This document shows positions 16,432 to 23,427 of a DNA stretch of 64,000 nucleotides, in pieces. Position 1 is the first letter of the stretch. Each line of letters starts with the position of its first letter. A program made the position numbers and the translations under genes. This stretch comes from Sphingomonas sp. TREG-RG-20F-R18-01 (lineage in GTDB: Bacteria > Pseudomonadota > Alphaproteobacteria > Sphingomonadales > Sphingomonadaceae), in the NCBI RefSeq assembly GCF_022662475.1, contig NZ_JAKNQQ010000009.1, forward strand, positions 37,433 through 101,432, in the 5' to 3' direction. The notes under the pieces were generated by a model that saw only the letters and a program-made list of their open reading frames with translations, was not told where the DNA came from and searched no databases.

Positions 16432-16810
16432 CCCCGCTCGACAGGCGCCCGACAGGGACGGGGAGGGGCCGCGATCACTTTTTTTGACACGAAAAAAAGC
16501 CGTAGCGCAGCGCCCGGACCCCTTGCGGGTTGATCGTATAAGGCCCCGAGCCGTCCCAAGGATTGCGCCTCAAAGAGCGGGGTGAAGCTCGTTGGCCGGA
16601 GCGTCGTGCTCAGCGCTGGGTCGCCAGTGACGCACGCCCCTCGCTAAAGGATGGCGGCCGCCTGCCTCTCGTATCCGCACTCTGCGTCCCCTCCGATCGA
16701 TGGGAGAGTTCGCCGGGCTGCAGAGACGGCCTGCCCGGGGCAGATTGGAAAGAAGGTGCCGCTTTTCGGAAAGATGTTTCCTGCGCGCGTGCGCGCCCGT
16801 CAGTTGATCG
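16432..16810. other. Non-coding gap
   Basis: No supported gene. A short A/T island near 16480-16500 (a T-run followed by an A-run) could form a weak terminator. Otherwise nothing is evident before repeat A2. Confidence 0.35.
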
Positions 16811-16890
16811 TCACCCGAATGGGCCGAGACCCGAAGGGGCTCGGTGGAGCGCAAGCGGAATAGAGCGACGGTCCCGGCGCAGCCGGGAGA
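16811..16890. repeat. Family A intergenic repeat, copy 2
   Basis: Shares the hairpin GAGACC...GGCTCGG and the following 'AGCGCAAGCGGAATAGAGC' with copy 1 (8096-8190). The next stem is CCCGGC/GCCGGG here, a different sequence at the same place, and both copies then read AGACGCCC. It sits 4 nt past the stop codon of the minus-strand gene 16895-17110. Confidence 0.72.
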
Positions 16891-16894
16891 CGCC

Positions 16895-17110
16895 CTATAA
16901 CGCCGTCAGTTCTTCGTAGATTTCGGCACGTCTGGCTGCCGCGACGTACCAGCCCTTCGACTTTGGATGCCACCTGGCCTTACCTTCCAGCACGCCGATC
17001 GCCAGCTCGCCGGCGCGAGAACCATACGGCCACCATATCCGCATCTCGCCCGAGGACAGATCTTCGATCCAGATCGCGCCGAGGGAGGTTTCGATAGTCT
17101 CTTTTGCCAT
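16895..17110 (-). CDS. Hypothetical plasmid protein (71 aa)
   Basis: Compact and probably all-beta: 'IWIEDLSSGEMRIWWPYG' then 'KARWHPKSKGWYVAAARRA'. The tryptophan-rich pattern suggests a small folded domain. It begins at ATG 17110 and lies downstream of ssb on the same strand, separated by a hairpin (17183-17206). No family is recognised. Confidence 0.65.
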   Translation of the reverse strand: MAKETIETSLGAIWIEDLSSGEMRIWWPYGSRAGELAIGVLEGKARWHPKSKGWYVAAARRAEIYEELTAL

Positions 17111-17182
17111 GGGGTCAGCTTAACGCGGCGAGCAGACGCCGCGAAGCGGGCATCGGCAAGCGGAGCGGTGAACGCGGGAAGA

Positions 17183-17206
17183 GGCCCGGAGCGTCAGCTC
17201 CGGGCC
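17183..17206. terminator. Perfect 10-bp hairpin 3' of ssb
   Basis: GGCCCGGAGC at 17183-17192 pairs with 17197-17206 around GTCA, 15 nt past the ssb stop codon. It has no U-tract, so it may be an mRNA 3' end or a weak terminator. Confidence 0.6.
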
Positions 17207-17221
17207 GGTTCTGCCTGGTTG

Positions 17222-17632
17222 TTAGAAGGGCACGTCATCGTCATCGAGACCGCCGTGATCCTGCGTGTTGCCCTGCTGCTGGCGACCCCGGCTGAGGAAG
17301 GTCACTTCGTCGGCGATGATCTCGACGCCGTAGCGCTCGACGTTCTCGTTATCCGTCCAGCGGGTGTAGTGGATGCGACCCCGGACCATGACCTTCTGGC
17401 CCTTGTCGACGTACTGGGCGACGGTCTTGCCGACGCCGTTGAAGCAGGTGATGCGGTGCCATTCGGTGTCCTCGACCCGGCGACCATCGGCGTCCTTGAG
17501 GATCTTGCCCTCGCTGTCGCGCTTGGGGCGCGAGGTGGCGAGGCTGAACTGGGTGATCTTGGTGCCGCCCTGGGTGGTGCGGACTTCGGGAGTGGCGCCG
17601 ACATTGCCGGCGAGGATGACGAGGTTCTGCAT
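17222..17632 (-). CDS. ssb: Single-stranded DNA-binding protein (SSB)
   Basis: A 136-residue OB-fold protein: 'MQNLVILAGNVGATPEVR', 'ITQFSLATSR', 'DTEWHRITCFNGVGKTVAQYV', 'KGQKVMVRGRIHYTRW' and 'YGVEIIADEVTFL'. The C-terminus 'LDDDDVPF' is the acidic tip that recruits host replication and repair proteins. Such SSBs coat incoming or displaced single-stranded plasmid DNA. The start codon is preceded by GGAACC. The long structured element C1 is just upstream, starting 29 nt from the ATG. Confidence 0.95.
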   Translation of the reverse strand: MQNLVILAGNVGATPEVRTTQGGTKITQFSLATSRPKRDSEGKILKDADGRRVEDTEWHRITCFNGVGKTVAQYVDKGQKVMVRGRIHYTRWTDNENVERYGVEIIADEVTFLSRGRQQQGNTQDHGGLDDDDVPF

Positions 17633-17661
17633 TTCGAGGTTCCTTTTTTTGCTTAGCCGAA

Positions 17662-17859
17662 GGGTCCATCCCCTCGACTGAACACCAAGAAAGACGGCCA
17701 GGACGCCCTCTCCACCGGAGCGCGAAGACGCGGAGGGGAACCCCGATCCGAGGGGTGGTGCGGGCAGCCGCGTAAGCGGCAACTCGGCCCGAAAGATCGC
17801 GGGTTGGGGAGGGTGGACGGCCGGATTAGGTCGTTCAGGAAAGAGAGGGGATGGACCCC
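17662..17859. repeat. Family C structured element, copy C1 (leader of ssb)
   Basis: GGGTCCATCCCCTC at 17662-17675 pairs perfectly with 17846-17859. CTGAAC (17678-17683) pairs with GTTCAG (17834-17839). The middle shares 'GGTGGTGCGGGCAGCCGCG' and 'GCGGCAACTCGGCCC' with copy C2 (21969-22125). AACCCCGATC near 17740 can pair with GATCGCGGGTT near 17797, at the place where C2 has a different complementary pair. Confidence 0.78.
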
Positions 17860-18318
17860 CACTGGCGGGCAATGGACAGAGAACCGTATGCAGGACCAGC
17901 TTGTCGCATCGATTTGCCGGCAACGTCGGTGTCTCGATCCGTCACCACAGGCGGTGCGTTACCCTGACTGCCTTCGCCTTGCGCCGATCGCTACGCGGGC
18001 AACCTCTCCGGGATGACGGTCGCGGTGTGGGCCTTGGCACTGCCTTCCTGCCCAGGCGCGCGCGCCGTGCCCTGTCGACATGGACTGAGGGGGGTCCGGC
18101 ACGTTTCACACCGATGTGCGGTCGAAACGAGAGCCCCGCTGTCGTGATGCCGATCGAGGCTTTCAACCGGGGTGCGAGCAGGGTTTTCGCGGACCATCGT
18201 ACCAGCGTGGGGACCATGCCCATCAACCGAGGCAGACGGTCGGGGCAGGCTCCGGGCCTCGCCCCACGGAACCGCTCTGCGTCATATATCAGGGCGCGAC
18301 AACGCCCGCTTCACGCGA
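17860..18318. other. Non-coding gap between ssb leader and XRE gene
   Basis: About 460 bp. Several long frames are open on both strands, but their composition does not look coding and none has a ribosome binding site. No repeat or terminator was recognised. Confidence 0.4.
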
Positions 18319-18570
18319 TCAGTCATCACCCGACGCTGGTGAGGGACGGAGCATGGCCCATGCTTCCGATCCGACCGCTTTTGCCAGTTTCACCATCACG
18401 GCGATCGTGGGATTGGCTCGCCCTCGCTTGATAACGGAGATCGATGCGCCCGCCATATCCACTTTCTCGCCGAGCTGGCCTTGTGTCAGCTTCATCGTTT
18501 TCCGGCGCTCCCTAAGCCGGACGCCGAATAGCTTTGCCTCGGGAAGCATAAAGTCATCGAGATAGATCAT
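18319..18570 (-). CDS. XRE-family HTH regulator
   Basis: An 83-residue protein with a canonical HTH at about residues 15-68: 'FGVRLRERRKTMKLTQGQL' then 'GASISVIKRGRANPTIAVM'. It resembles the XRE protein at 40849-41127 in its 'RGRANPT' segment and in ending 'AWAMLRPS' (compare 'IWDLLRPS' there), so the two may be paralogues. It probably represses plasmid genes nearby. It lies downstream of the DUF6884 gene on the same strand. Confidence 0.88.
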   Translation of the reverse strand: MIYLDDFMLPEAKLFGVRLRERRKTMKLTQGQLGEKVDMAGASISVIKRGRANPTIAVMVKLAKAVGSEAWAMLRPSPASGDD

Positions 18571-18583
18571 GGGGTTTCAACCG

Positions 18584-19084
18584 TCAGCTTTCCGGGTTGG
18601 TGTCGAAGAGGTCCAGTTGGGCGGCGCGCGCTGCGCGCTCACGACCCTCGATGATTTGCGACGCGAGCCATGCCTTCTGCTGGCCGATCCCCATGCCGAG
18701 CATGGGGACGGCAGCGCGCTCGCCGGCGAACGCGAGCAGCGGTTCGCGGTAGAGGCGACCGGCGAGGAATACGATCGGACCCGCGTAGCGCGGCCCGATC
18801 GCTCGCCGTAGCTGGCGAACCGTTTTCTCGCCCCACAGACGCCGTTCTGCGGCCGTCAGGTCGCGAAGGGTGGTGTTATAGGACGCGAGGCGTTTGGTGG
18901 GTTCCACGAGGCCGTATGCGGCCGACAGTACGTACCAGCGCTCGCCGGTCTCCTCGACATAGGTGCGCGCTTTGCGGAACCAGTCGGAGCGATAGAGATC
19001 GGCCGCGGGAGCGCGCCGGTCGAGCTTCTGCGAGACGCAGGCGACGAGGTAGATTGGCCGCCCCGATGGCGCGTCAGCCGTCAC
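18584..19084 (-). CDS. DUF6884 domain protein
   Basis: A 166-residue protein: 'IYLVACVSQKLDRRAPAADL', 'YRSDWFRKARTYVEETGE', 'WYVLSAAYGLVEPTKRLASY' and C-terminal 'AAQLDLFDTN'. This matches DUF6884 proteins, which are widespread on mobile elements and distantly related to YaaA-like folds; their reaction is not known. The ATG overlaps the stop of the upstream gene by 4 bp, so the two are co-translated. Confidence 0.85.
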   Translation of the reverse strand: MTADAPSGRPIYLVACVSQKLDRRAPAADLYRSDWFRKARTYVEETGERWYVLSAAYGLVEPTKRLASYNTTLRDLTAAERRLWGEKTVRQLRRAIGPRYAGPIVFLAGRLYREPLLAFAGERAAVPMLGMGIGQQKAWLASQIIEGRERAARAAQLDLFDTNPES

Positions 19085-19647
19085 GGGTCCATCAGGCCCG
19101 GACGGCGAGGCCGCGCCGGAGCACCCAGCTGGTCGATGATGAGCTGGCGATGGAGCGTCGCCGGCAGATCAGGGATATGTTGGCGTGTAATGACGATCAG
19201 CGGATCGGGCGCGCGAACTTCACCGTAATGCGCCCCGAGCCAAATCGCGGGGCTTTCGTCATCCTCCTGTCCCTCGCCGGTCCAGACCTGGAGGAAAAAG
19301 GAGGCGAGGGGGGCGTCCCACCCGATCGAGACTCGGACGTGACCGTTCTGGAAATTATAGCGGCTCATGCGAACGTGTCCCTGTTCGGTGCTCGGCGCGA
19401 GGCGTTTCTCGGCTTCGTCCAGCGTGGTTTTGCTCAGGGCGTCCACCCGGCTCGGGCCCTGGCGGTTCCTGATGTGTCGAAGACTAGCCCCGTTGGGCTC
19501 GCTGTCATCCTTGCCGAACAGGTAGAGGTCAAGCAGCTTGCTCCTCCAGCGCCGTCCGTTGCGGCGACGAAAATCGACGAGGGTGCGTAGCTCCTCGTCG
19601 GTCCATTCGGGCATAGGAACGCGGGCGGGTTTGATGGTGTCGGTCAT
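19081..19647 (-). CDS. Hypothetical plasmid protein coupled to the DUF6884 gene
   Basis: A 188-residue protein starting 'MTDTIKPARVPMPEWTDEEL' (ATG 19647, GTGAGGACC upstream). It contains 'RRNGRRWRSKLLDLYLFGKD' and 'SRYNFQNGHVRVSIGWDAPL'. The overlap with the DUF6884 gene (ATGA) suggests a functional pair. No family is recognised with confidence. Confidence 0.72.
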   Translation of the reverse strand: MTDTIKPARVPMPEWTDEELRTLVDFRRRNGRRWRSKLLDLYLFGKDDSEPNGASLRHIRNRQGPSRVDALSKTTLDEAEKRLAPSTEQGHVRMSRYNFQNGHVRVSIGWDAPLASFFLQVWTGEGQEDDESPAIWLGAHYGEVRAPDPLIVITRQHIPDLPATLHRQLIIDQLGAPARPRRPGLMDP

Positions 19648-19655
19648 GGCGGTCC

Positions 19656-19823
19656 TCACTCGGAGTTTGGGCTTGTGGCCCGAAGGTAGCGGAGGAAATC
19701 CCGGCTCCAGGTGTGCGGGATTGGCTTGGGCGGCCGTTCGTGCGTCACGGTCGGGCCATCGAAGAGATCGGGCTGACGCTGATCACGAGAGGCTGGATGA
19801 CGTGACGCGGCTGCCGGATGCAG
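19656..19823 (-). CDS. Possible small protein (about 55 aa, start uncertain)
   Basis: A frame ending 8 nt before the next gene reads '...DQRQPDLFDGPTVTHERPPK' then 'PIPHTWSRDFLRYLRATSPN', which looks protein-like and fits the tight gene spacing. There is no ATG; a CTG near 19823 or a GTG further in would be needed. It could instead be the tail of a gene decayed at its 5' end. Confidence 0.35.
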   Translation of the reverse strand: MHPAAASRHPASRDQRQPDLFDGPTVTHERPPKPIPHTWSRDFLRYLRATSPNSE

Positions 19824-19833
19824 TCGCGGGCCA

Positions 19834-20292
19834 TCAGGCCGCGACCAATTCCGGGTAATGCGCGCGCAGGTTCGCGATCGCGCGTTCACCGTCGGGGAAG
19901 GGCGGGCGCATGATGCTGATCGCGGAGCGGATCGCGCCAGCCAGATCCGCGTGGTGGATTCTGGGTGCCGTGCTGTCGGGATATTCGACGGGCGCAGTGA
20001 AGCCGGCATGAAACCAGCGTCCAAGACCTTCGTCGACACGTTCAGCATAGAGGGCGTGGGCTTCGTCCGAAGGATCGAAGCGCAACGCGAGTTCGGTGTA
20101 GCGCCCGAAGTCATGTTCAGACGTCTCGTGCGCGAAGGCCGCACCACCATGGGGCGGGCCATAGCGCGCGGTGAGGGCGGCCTGGTAGCAGTCGACTTCG
20201 AGACGGTTGAGCCGTTGGAAGTCGGGTGTGCGGCCGAGTTGGGCGCAGTCCTCTTCGGCAGGGCTCGCGCCGAGGGTCAGGATCTCGATCAT
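19834..20292 (-). CDS. Hypothetical plasmid protein (152 aa)
   Basis: Starts 'MIEILTLGASPAEEDCAQLG' at ATG 20292. It has aromatic- and His-rich segments such as 'RLEVDCYQAALTARYGPP' and 'GRWFHAGFTAPVEYPDSTAP'. It belongs to the same minus-strand gene train as ssb and DUF6884. No family is recognised. A leader motif of family D lies 38-63 nt upstream of the start. Confidence 0.68.
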   Translation of the reverse strand: MIEILTLGASPAEEDCAQLGRTPDFQRLNRLEVDCYQAALTARYGPPHGGAAFAHETSEHDFGRYTELALRFDPSDEAHALYAERVDEGLGRWFHAGFTAPVEYPDSTAPRIHHADLAGAIRSAISIMRPPFPDGERAIANLRAHYPELVAA

Positions 20293-20329
20293 GGTGTTGG
20301 CTCCGCACGGACCGGGGGTCGGACCGCTC

Positions 20330-20355
20330 AAAGCCGCAAAGTCGCCTCTCCTCTT
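20330..20355 (-). promoter_or_regulatory. Family D leader motif (divergent copy) before 20292 gene
   Basis: On the minus strand it reads GAGGAGAGGCGACTTTGCGGC followed by TTTGAGC-type bases. This matches the purine tract and hairpin arrangement of the copies at 25661, 30000 and 34323, but without the exact TTCG loop. Confidence 0.45.
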
Positions 20356-20366
20356 TTCGGAGCGGG

Positions 20367-20570
20367 CTACTCGGAGGGGGGCTGAGTGAAGGTGCCGCGA
20401 CCATCGCGGAAAGCACCGACGACACTCCCGCCATCCCAAAATCCGCCAAGGATTCCCTTGCGCGGGATGCTGCCGATCGGCTTGCGGCGTGCGGCAAGAA
20501 GGCGGGCACGCCGGGTGTCGCGATCGACGGGATTGCCCATCATGTCCTGTGCCTGGCGGAGCGGCCTCAT
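20367..20570 (-). CDS. Hypothetical basic protein (67 aa)
   Basis: Starts 'MRPLRQAQDMMGNPVDRDTR' at ATG 20570, with AGAGGTGAACCC just upstream as a good ribosome binding site. It is rich in Arg and Gly with 'GILGGFWDGGSVVGAF' near the end. No domain is recognised. It is supported by its RBS and its position in the gene train. Confidence 0.5.
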   Translation of the reverse strand: MRPLRQAQDMMGNPVDRDTRRARLLAARRKPIGSIPRKGILGGFWDGGSVVGAFRDGRGTFTQPPSE

Positions 20571-20642
20571 GGGTTCACCTCTAACATTTGTTGGGGATGC
20601 GAAAACGGCTTACCCGTTCCTGCGATGCTCGGGAGGGCAGCG

Positions 20643-20867
20643 TTAGCCGCCCGTCGCGATGCCGAGCAGGAACGGATCGCACGACGCTTCGATGTCCTCT
20701 GGCGTCAGATCCTCGGATGCGAACAGGTCGCGGTCGGACAGGACCGCACGCGGAGCGGCGGGATTGTCCGTCATGACGACGTGGTAGGTGTCGCCGTCAG
20801 CGGCTGCGCGGCGCAGCGCGAAGCGCCAGCAATGCGCAGCCGTCTGGAATGGGTTGGGGCGAGGCAT
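20643..20867 (-). CDS. Hypothetical small plasmid protein (74 aa)
   Basis: 'MPRPNPFQTAAHCWRFALRR' followed by 'GDTYHVVMTDNPAAPRAVLS' and an acidic C-terminus. The pattern looks like small conserved proteins of alphaproteobacterial plasmids. Start ATG 20867 has GGAG about 6 nt upstream. It lies downstream of the DUF2493 gene and is separated from it by a strong hairpin. Confidence 0.68.
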   Translation of the reverse strand: MPRPNPFQTAAHCWRFALRRAAADGDTYHVVMTDNPAAPRAVLSDRDLFASEDLTPEDIEASCDPFLLGIATGG

Positions 20868-20924
20868 TGGATTACTCCATCGGTGTCGTGGGTGAGAATG
20901 ATCTCCTGCGGCAAAGCCGCAAGA

Positions 20925-20958
20925 GGCGAGGCCGCTGGCGTAAGCCAGCGGCCTCGCC
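20925..20958. terminator. Perfect 15-bp hairpin 3' of the DUF2493 gene
   Basis: GGCGAGGCCGCTGGC at 20925-20939 pairs with 20944-20958 around GTAA, 5 nt past the stop codon. A smaller stem TGCGGC/GCCGCA follows. No U-tract is present. Confidence 0.7.
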
Positions 20959-20963
20959 GAAGC

Positions 20964-21923
20964 TCAGGCGACCTTCCGGTCGACCTGAGCGTTCTGTGCA
21001 GCGGGTGGGGTTCCGAGCGGGCCGCGGCGATCGACCACGCGGATGCCGGCCTTCTTGGCGTCGATCACCAGACGCTCGGTCACGCCGTTCCCTTGGAAGG
21101 CGATGACGTAGCGGGGCTTCAGCGAGAGCATCTGCTCGTTGCGACGGAAACCGGCACGATCACCCAGCTTGCGATCGAGACCGAAGCGGACTTGCTGGAT
21201 ACCGTTCTGTTCGGCCCACGACGCCGCGATGCGCTCGATCCCCTTCATGTCGCCGCCATGGACGAGATACATGTCGCCGACGCGCTCCCGAACCGCACCC
21301 AGGGTGCGCAGCAGATTGTCGCCAAACGCCTTCATGTCCTCGTCGGTCCGGAAGGTCAGCCGTCCCCCGGCAAACACTACGGGCGTGCCCTGTGCCGTGT
21401 TGGCGTCGCGGACGCGCTCGCGGCGAGCCTGAAGGAAGGCGCGTCCGTCAACGATTGCCGACGTCACCCCGAGCGAAATGCGGTTGCCGGTCGACGGGAT
21501 CCAGGAACGGCCGGTCTCGCGGATATAGTGTGCCGCTGCGGTGTCGCGCATGTGTTCGTAGCAGGTGGCGGCCTCCTCGATCTTCTTGGCAAGGTCGATC
21601 TTGTCCTCGAGGTTGGCGGTGTTGATCTCCGAACCGTCCTGCTCGGCCAGGAGGAGCCTGATCTCGTCGGTGAGACGGTCGATGGTCGCGTGCTTCTTCG
21701 CCGCGGCCCGGTGGAAGAGGTTGACCAGGCCCCAGCCCATCTCCTCGATGTCGCGTTCGAGCGACGTATTCTGGAGGGTTGCGAACAGGTCGCTCCAGAT
21801 GGCGGTGGTGGTCTGCTCCAGTGCGTCGGTCGAGGGCGGGCACATGCCCGAAACGTCTTCGGCGCGGGGTTCGAGGTGTCCAAGCTCCAGAGCGGAGAGT
21901 GCGGCAGCGAGGGAAGTGGTCAT
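20964..21923 (-). CDS. DUF2493 domain protein (SLOG-like)
   Basis: A 319-residue protein. The N-terminal two thirds are helical ('LFHRAAAKKHATIDRLTDE', 'LLLAEQDGSEINTANLEDKI'). The C-terminal DUF2493/YspA-like domain has 'VVFAGGRLTFRTDEDM', 'MYLVHGGDMKGIERIAASWA' and 'YVIAFQGNGVTERLV'. SLOG-type folds bind nucleotide ligands, but the role of this plasmid family is unknown. Start ATG 21923 excludes a long extension through element C2, which lies 45 nt upstream. Confidence 0.88.
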   Translation of the reverse strand: MTTSLAAALSALELGHLEPRAEDVSGMCPPSTDALEQTTTAIWSDLFATLQNTSLERDIEEMGWGLVNLFHRAAAKKHATIDRLTDEIRLLLAEQDGSEINTANLEDKIDLAKKIEEAATCYEHMRDTAAAHYIRETGRSWIPSTGNRISLGVTSAIVDGRAFLQARRERVRDANTAQGTPVVFAGGRLTFRTDEDMKAFGDNLLRTLGAVRERVGDMYLVHGGDMKGIERIAASWAEQNGIQQVRFGLDRKLGDRAGFRRNEQMLSLKPRYVIAFQGNGVTERLVIDAKKAGIRVVDRRGPLGTPPAAQNAQVDRKVA

Positions 21924-21968
21924 GGGGTCAAGCCCTTCATCTGATCGAGGCCGGCGGCCTATCCGCCG

Positions 21969-22125
21969 GATGCGCACCTCCTGGGCGGCCGAATAAGAGG
22001 CGCGCGCACCGGAGCGCAGCGAAGGGGAACCGCAAAAACCGGGGTGGTGCGGGCAGCCGCGCAGCGGCAACTCGGCCCGGATTTTTGCGGTTGCGGGGGT
22101 CTCGCGGCCGCCCATGTGCCGCATC
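21969..22125. repeat. Family C structured element, copy C2 (leader of DUF2493 gene)
   Basis: Nested pairs: GATGCGCAC (21969-21977) with GTGCCGCATC (22116-22125, one bulge), GGGCGGCCG (21983-21991) with CGGCCGCCC (22105-22113), and AACCGCAAAAA near 22028 with TTTTTGCGGTT near 22082. The centre is nearly identical to C1 upstream of ssb, while the stems differ. Confidence 0.8.
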
Positions 22126-22149
22126 TCTCTGGCGGAAGGCTGTCGGGCG

Positions 22150-22483
22150 TCAGGTGGCGTCGGGTGCAGACGTGACCACGCTTGCTGCTACGGTTGAAGT
22201 GGGGCTCAACCCGAACGTCGCGATGTCGTCGAGAAGTGCCTGTCCCGTTGCACACAAGCGGACCATCGCCGCTGGGGTGATCCGTGGGCGCTCCTTCGGC
22301 GCCGATCGCGTCGATCATGATGCGGAGCTGGTCGACCAGATTCTCGCTCCGGGTCGCGGCAAAGCCCGCGCACGCCGCCACTTCAGAGAACAGGCCCGGG
22401 ACGGGCAGGACGGAGGCATCGCCGCCATCGGGGACAAAGCGCCAAGGATCGACGTCCGCACCTTCAGCGACAAGCGCTGACAT
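22150..22483 (-). pseudogene. Hypothetical gene with apparent frameshift
   Basis: From ATG 22483 the frame reads 'MSALVAEGADVDPWRFVPDG', 'SVLPVPGLFSEVAACAGFAA', then 'IMIDAIGAEG', all protein-like. Beyond about 22290 that frame loses coding character, while a neighbouring frame reads 'ITPAAMVRLCATGQALLDDI' and 'ATFGLSPTSTVAASVV' to a stop at 22150. A one-base insertion near 22290-22300 would explain this. Alternatively these are two short overlapping genes. No family is recognised. Confidence 0.42.
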
Positions 22484-22640
22484 AAGTGGGATGCTCCGTA
22501 TCGAGGCTCTTCCACCCGTCGGTCGTATGCGACACATCGACAAGCGGAGCGGCAGGCGCTGACGACATCTTCCGCCTCGACCGTGATTTCCGCACGGTAA
22601 TGGGCAGGGTATTCGCCAAGGGGTCGGCGAAGGTCTTCAT
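22464..22640 (-). CDS. Hypothetical small protein (58 aa)
   Basis: 'MKTFADPLANTLPITVRKSR' followed by 'VDVSHTTDGWKSLDTEHP'. AGGAG lies 9 nt before ATG 22640. Its 3' end overlaps the next gene start by 20 nt. Of the three frames here, this one has the most GC-biased third codon positions. Unknown function. Confidence 0.5.
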   Translation of the reverse strand: MKTFADPLANTLPITVRKSRSRRKMSSAPAAPLVDVSHTTDGWKSLDTEHPTYVSACR

Positions 22641-22832
22641 GGGACCGGACTCCTGAAGGTTGGCAAAATGGGAGACCCAAGCGGTTCGGGTCATTCGTAG
22701 CGGAGACGCTTGGCCGGAAAGGCAAGAGGGGGGCCAGGACGCTGCTAACCGGGCATCGTGGTTGTCGACGCTGTATCATCGTATATGCTCGGTGCGGAGC
22801 GTTGTCGCTTTTGAGTGAACAGGGAGAGAACA

Positions 22833-23174
22833 ATGGCACGGTCGGCAGAAAAGCGTGGCAAGGACGAAACTGCGGCAGCCGAGAAGAAAGTGAAGACGAC
22901 CGGCAAGACCGCCGGCGGTGCGCGTGGTGGTATCACGGCGCCGGTGACACCGTCGACCGAACTGGCCGAAATCGTGGGCAAGGCAGACCTTCCGCGCAGC
23001 GAGGTCGTTAAGAAGGTGTGGGAGTACATCAAGAAGAACGATCTTCAGGACGCCAAGGATCGGCGACAGATTAACGGTGACGACAAGCTCGCCAAGATTT
23101 TCGGCAAAAAGTCGGTCAGCATGTTCGAGATGAACAAGCACCTGAGCGCTCATCTGACCGCTCCCAAGCCGTGA
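22833..23174 (+). CDS. SWIB/MDM2 domain protein
   Basis: A 113-residue protein with a lysine- and alanine-rich N-terminal tail (about residues 1-45, resembling histone-like tails) and a SWIB domain: 'ELAEIVGKADLPRSEVVKKV', 'WEYIKKNDLQDAKDRR', 'INGDDKLAKIFGKKSVSMFE' and 'MNKHLSAHL'. SWIB proteins in bacteria are often linked to chromatin-like or topoisomerase functions. Start ATG 22833 has GGGAGAG 6 nt upstream. It is a lone plus-strand gene within the minus-strand train, so it has its own promoter. Confidence 0.92.
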   Translation: MARSAEKRGKDETAAAEKKVKTTGKTAGGARGGITAPVTPSTELAEIVGKADLPRSEVVKKVWEYIKKNDLQDAKDRRQINGDDKLAKIFGKKSVSMFEMNKHLSAHLTAPKP

Positions 23175-23190
23175 GGCAAAGCATGGGCGG

Positions 23191-23427
23191 TTAGTCGATC
23201 ACGCGCCAGCCACCAGCGATCCAGCCCTGGCGGTTGGGCGCATATGTTGCGGCCGTCGCGAGGATGATCTTGCGGCGCGGCGTCGTCGCGCCGCCATCGA
23301 GCGGGTGGTCCGCGAGCGCGGTCGCGTCAGCGGCGCGCGCGGGCCAGCATTGATCCGAGTTAAGCATCGCGAAGGGAAACGCCGTGGATCCCTCCACGAC
23401 GAATTGCTTGATGATCGGGTCAGGCAT
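23191..23427 (-). CDS. Hypothetical plasmid protein (78 aa)
   Basis: 'MPDPIIKQFVVEGSTAFPFA' then 'MLNSDQCWPARAADATALAD' and a C-terminal 'TYAPNRQGWIAGGWRVID'. Compact, with a Trp-rich end. The 5' end overlaps the PP-loop gene stop by 8 bp, so it is the last gene of an operon running from 24968. No family is recognised. Confidence 0.7.
   Translation of the reverse strand: MPDPIIKQFVVEGSTAFPFAMLNSDQCWPARAADATALADHPLDGGATTPRRKIILATAATYAPNRQGWIAGGWRVID

Noticed and set aside
17901..18431. 176-codon plus-strand frame
   Set aside because: Runs into the antisense of the XRE gene; no RBS and unprotein-like composition.
21023..21034. Local GC-rich direct repeats as a transposon end
   Set aside because: No matching inverted partner or transposase nearby; these are coding repeats within the DUF2493 gene.
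20226..21944. 572-codon plus-strand frame
   Set aside because: Antisense to the DUF2493 gene and its neighbours; no domain and no ribosome binding site.
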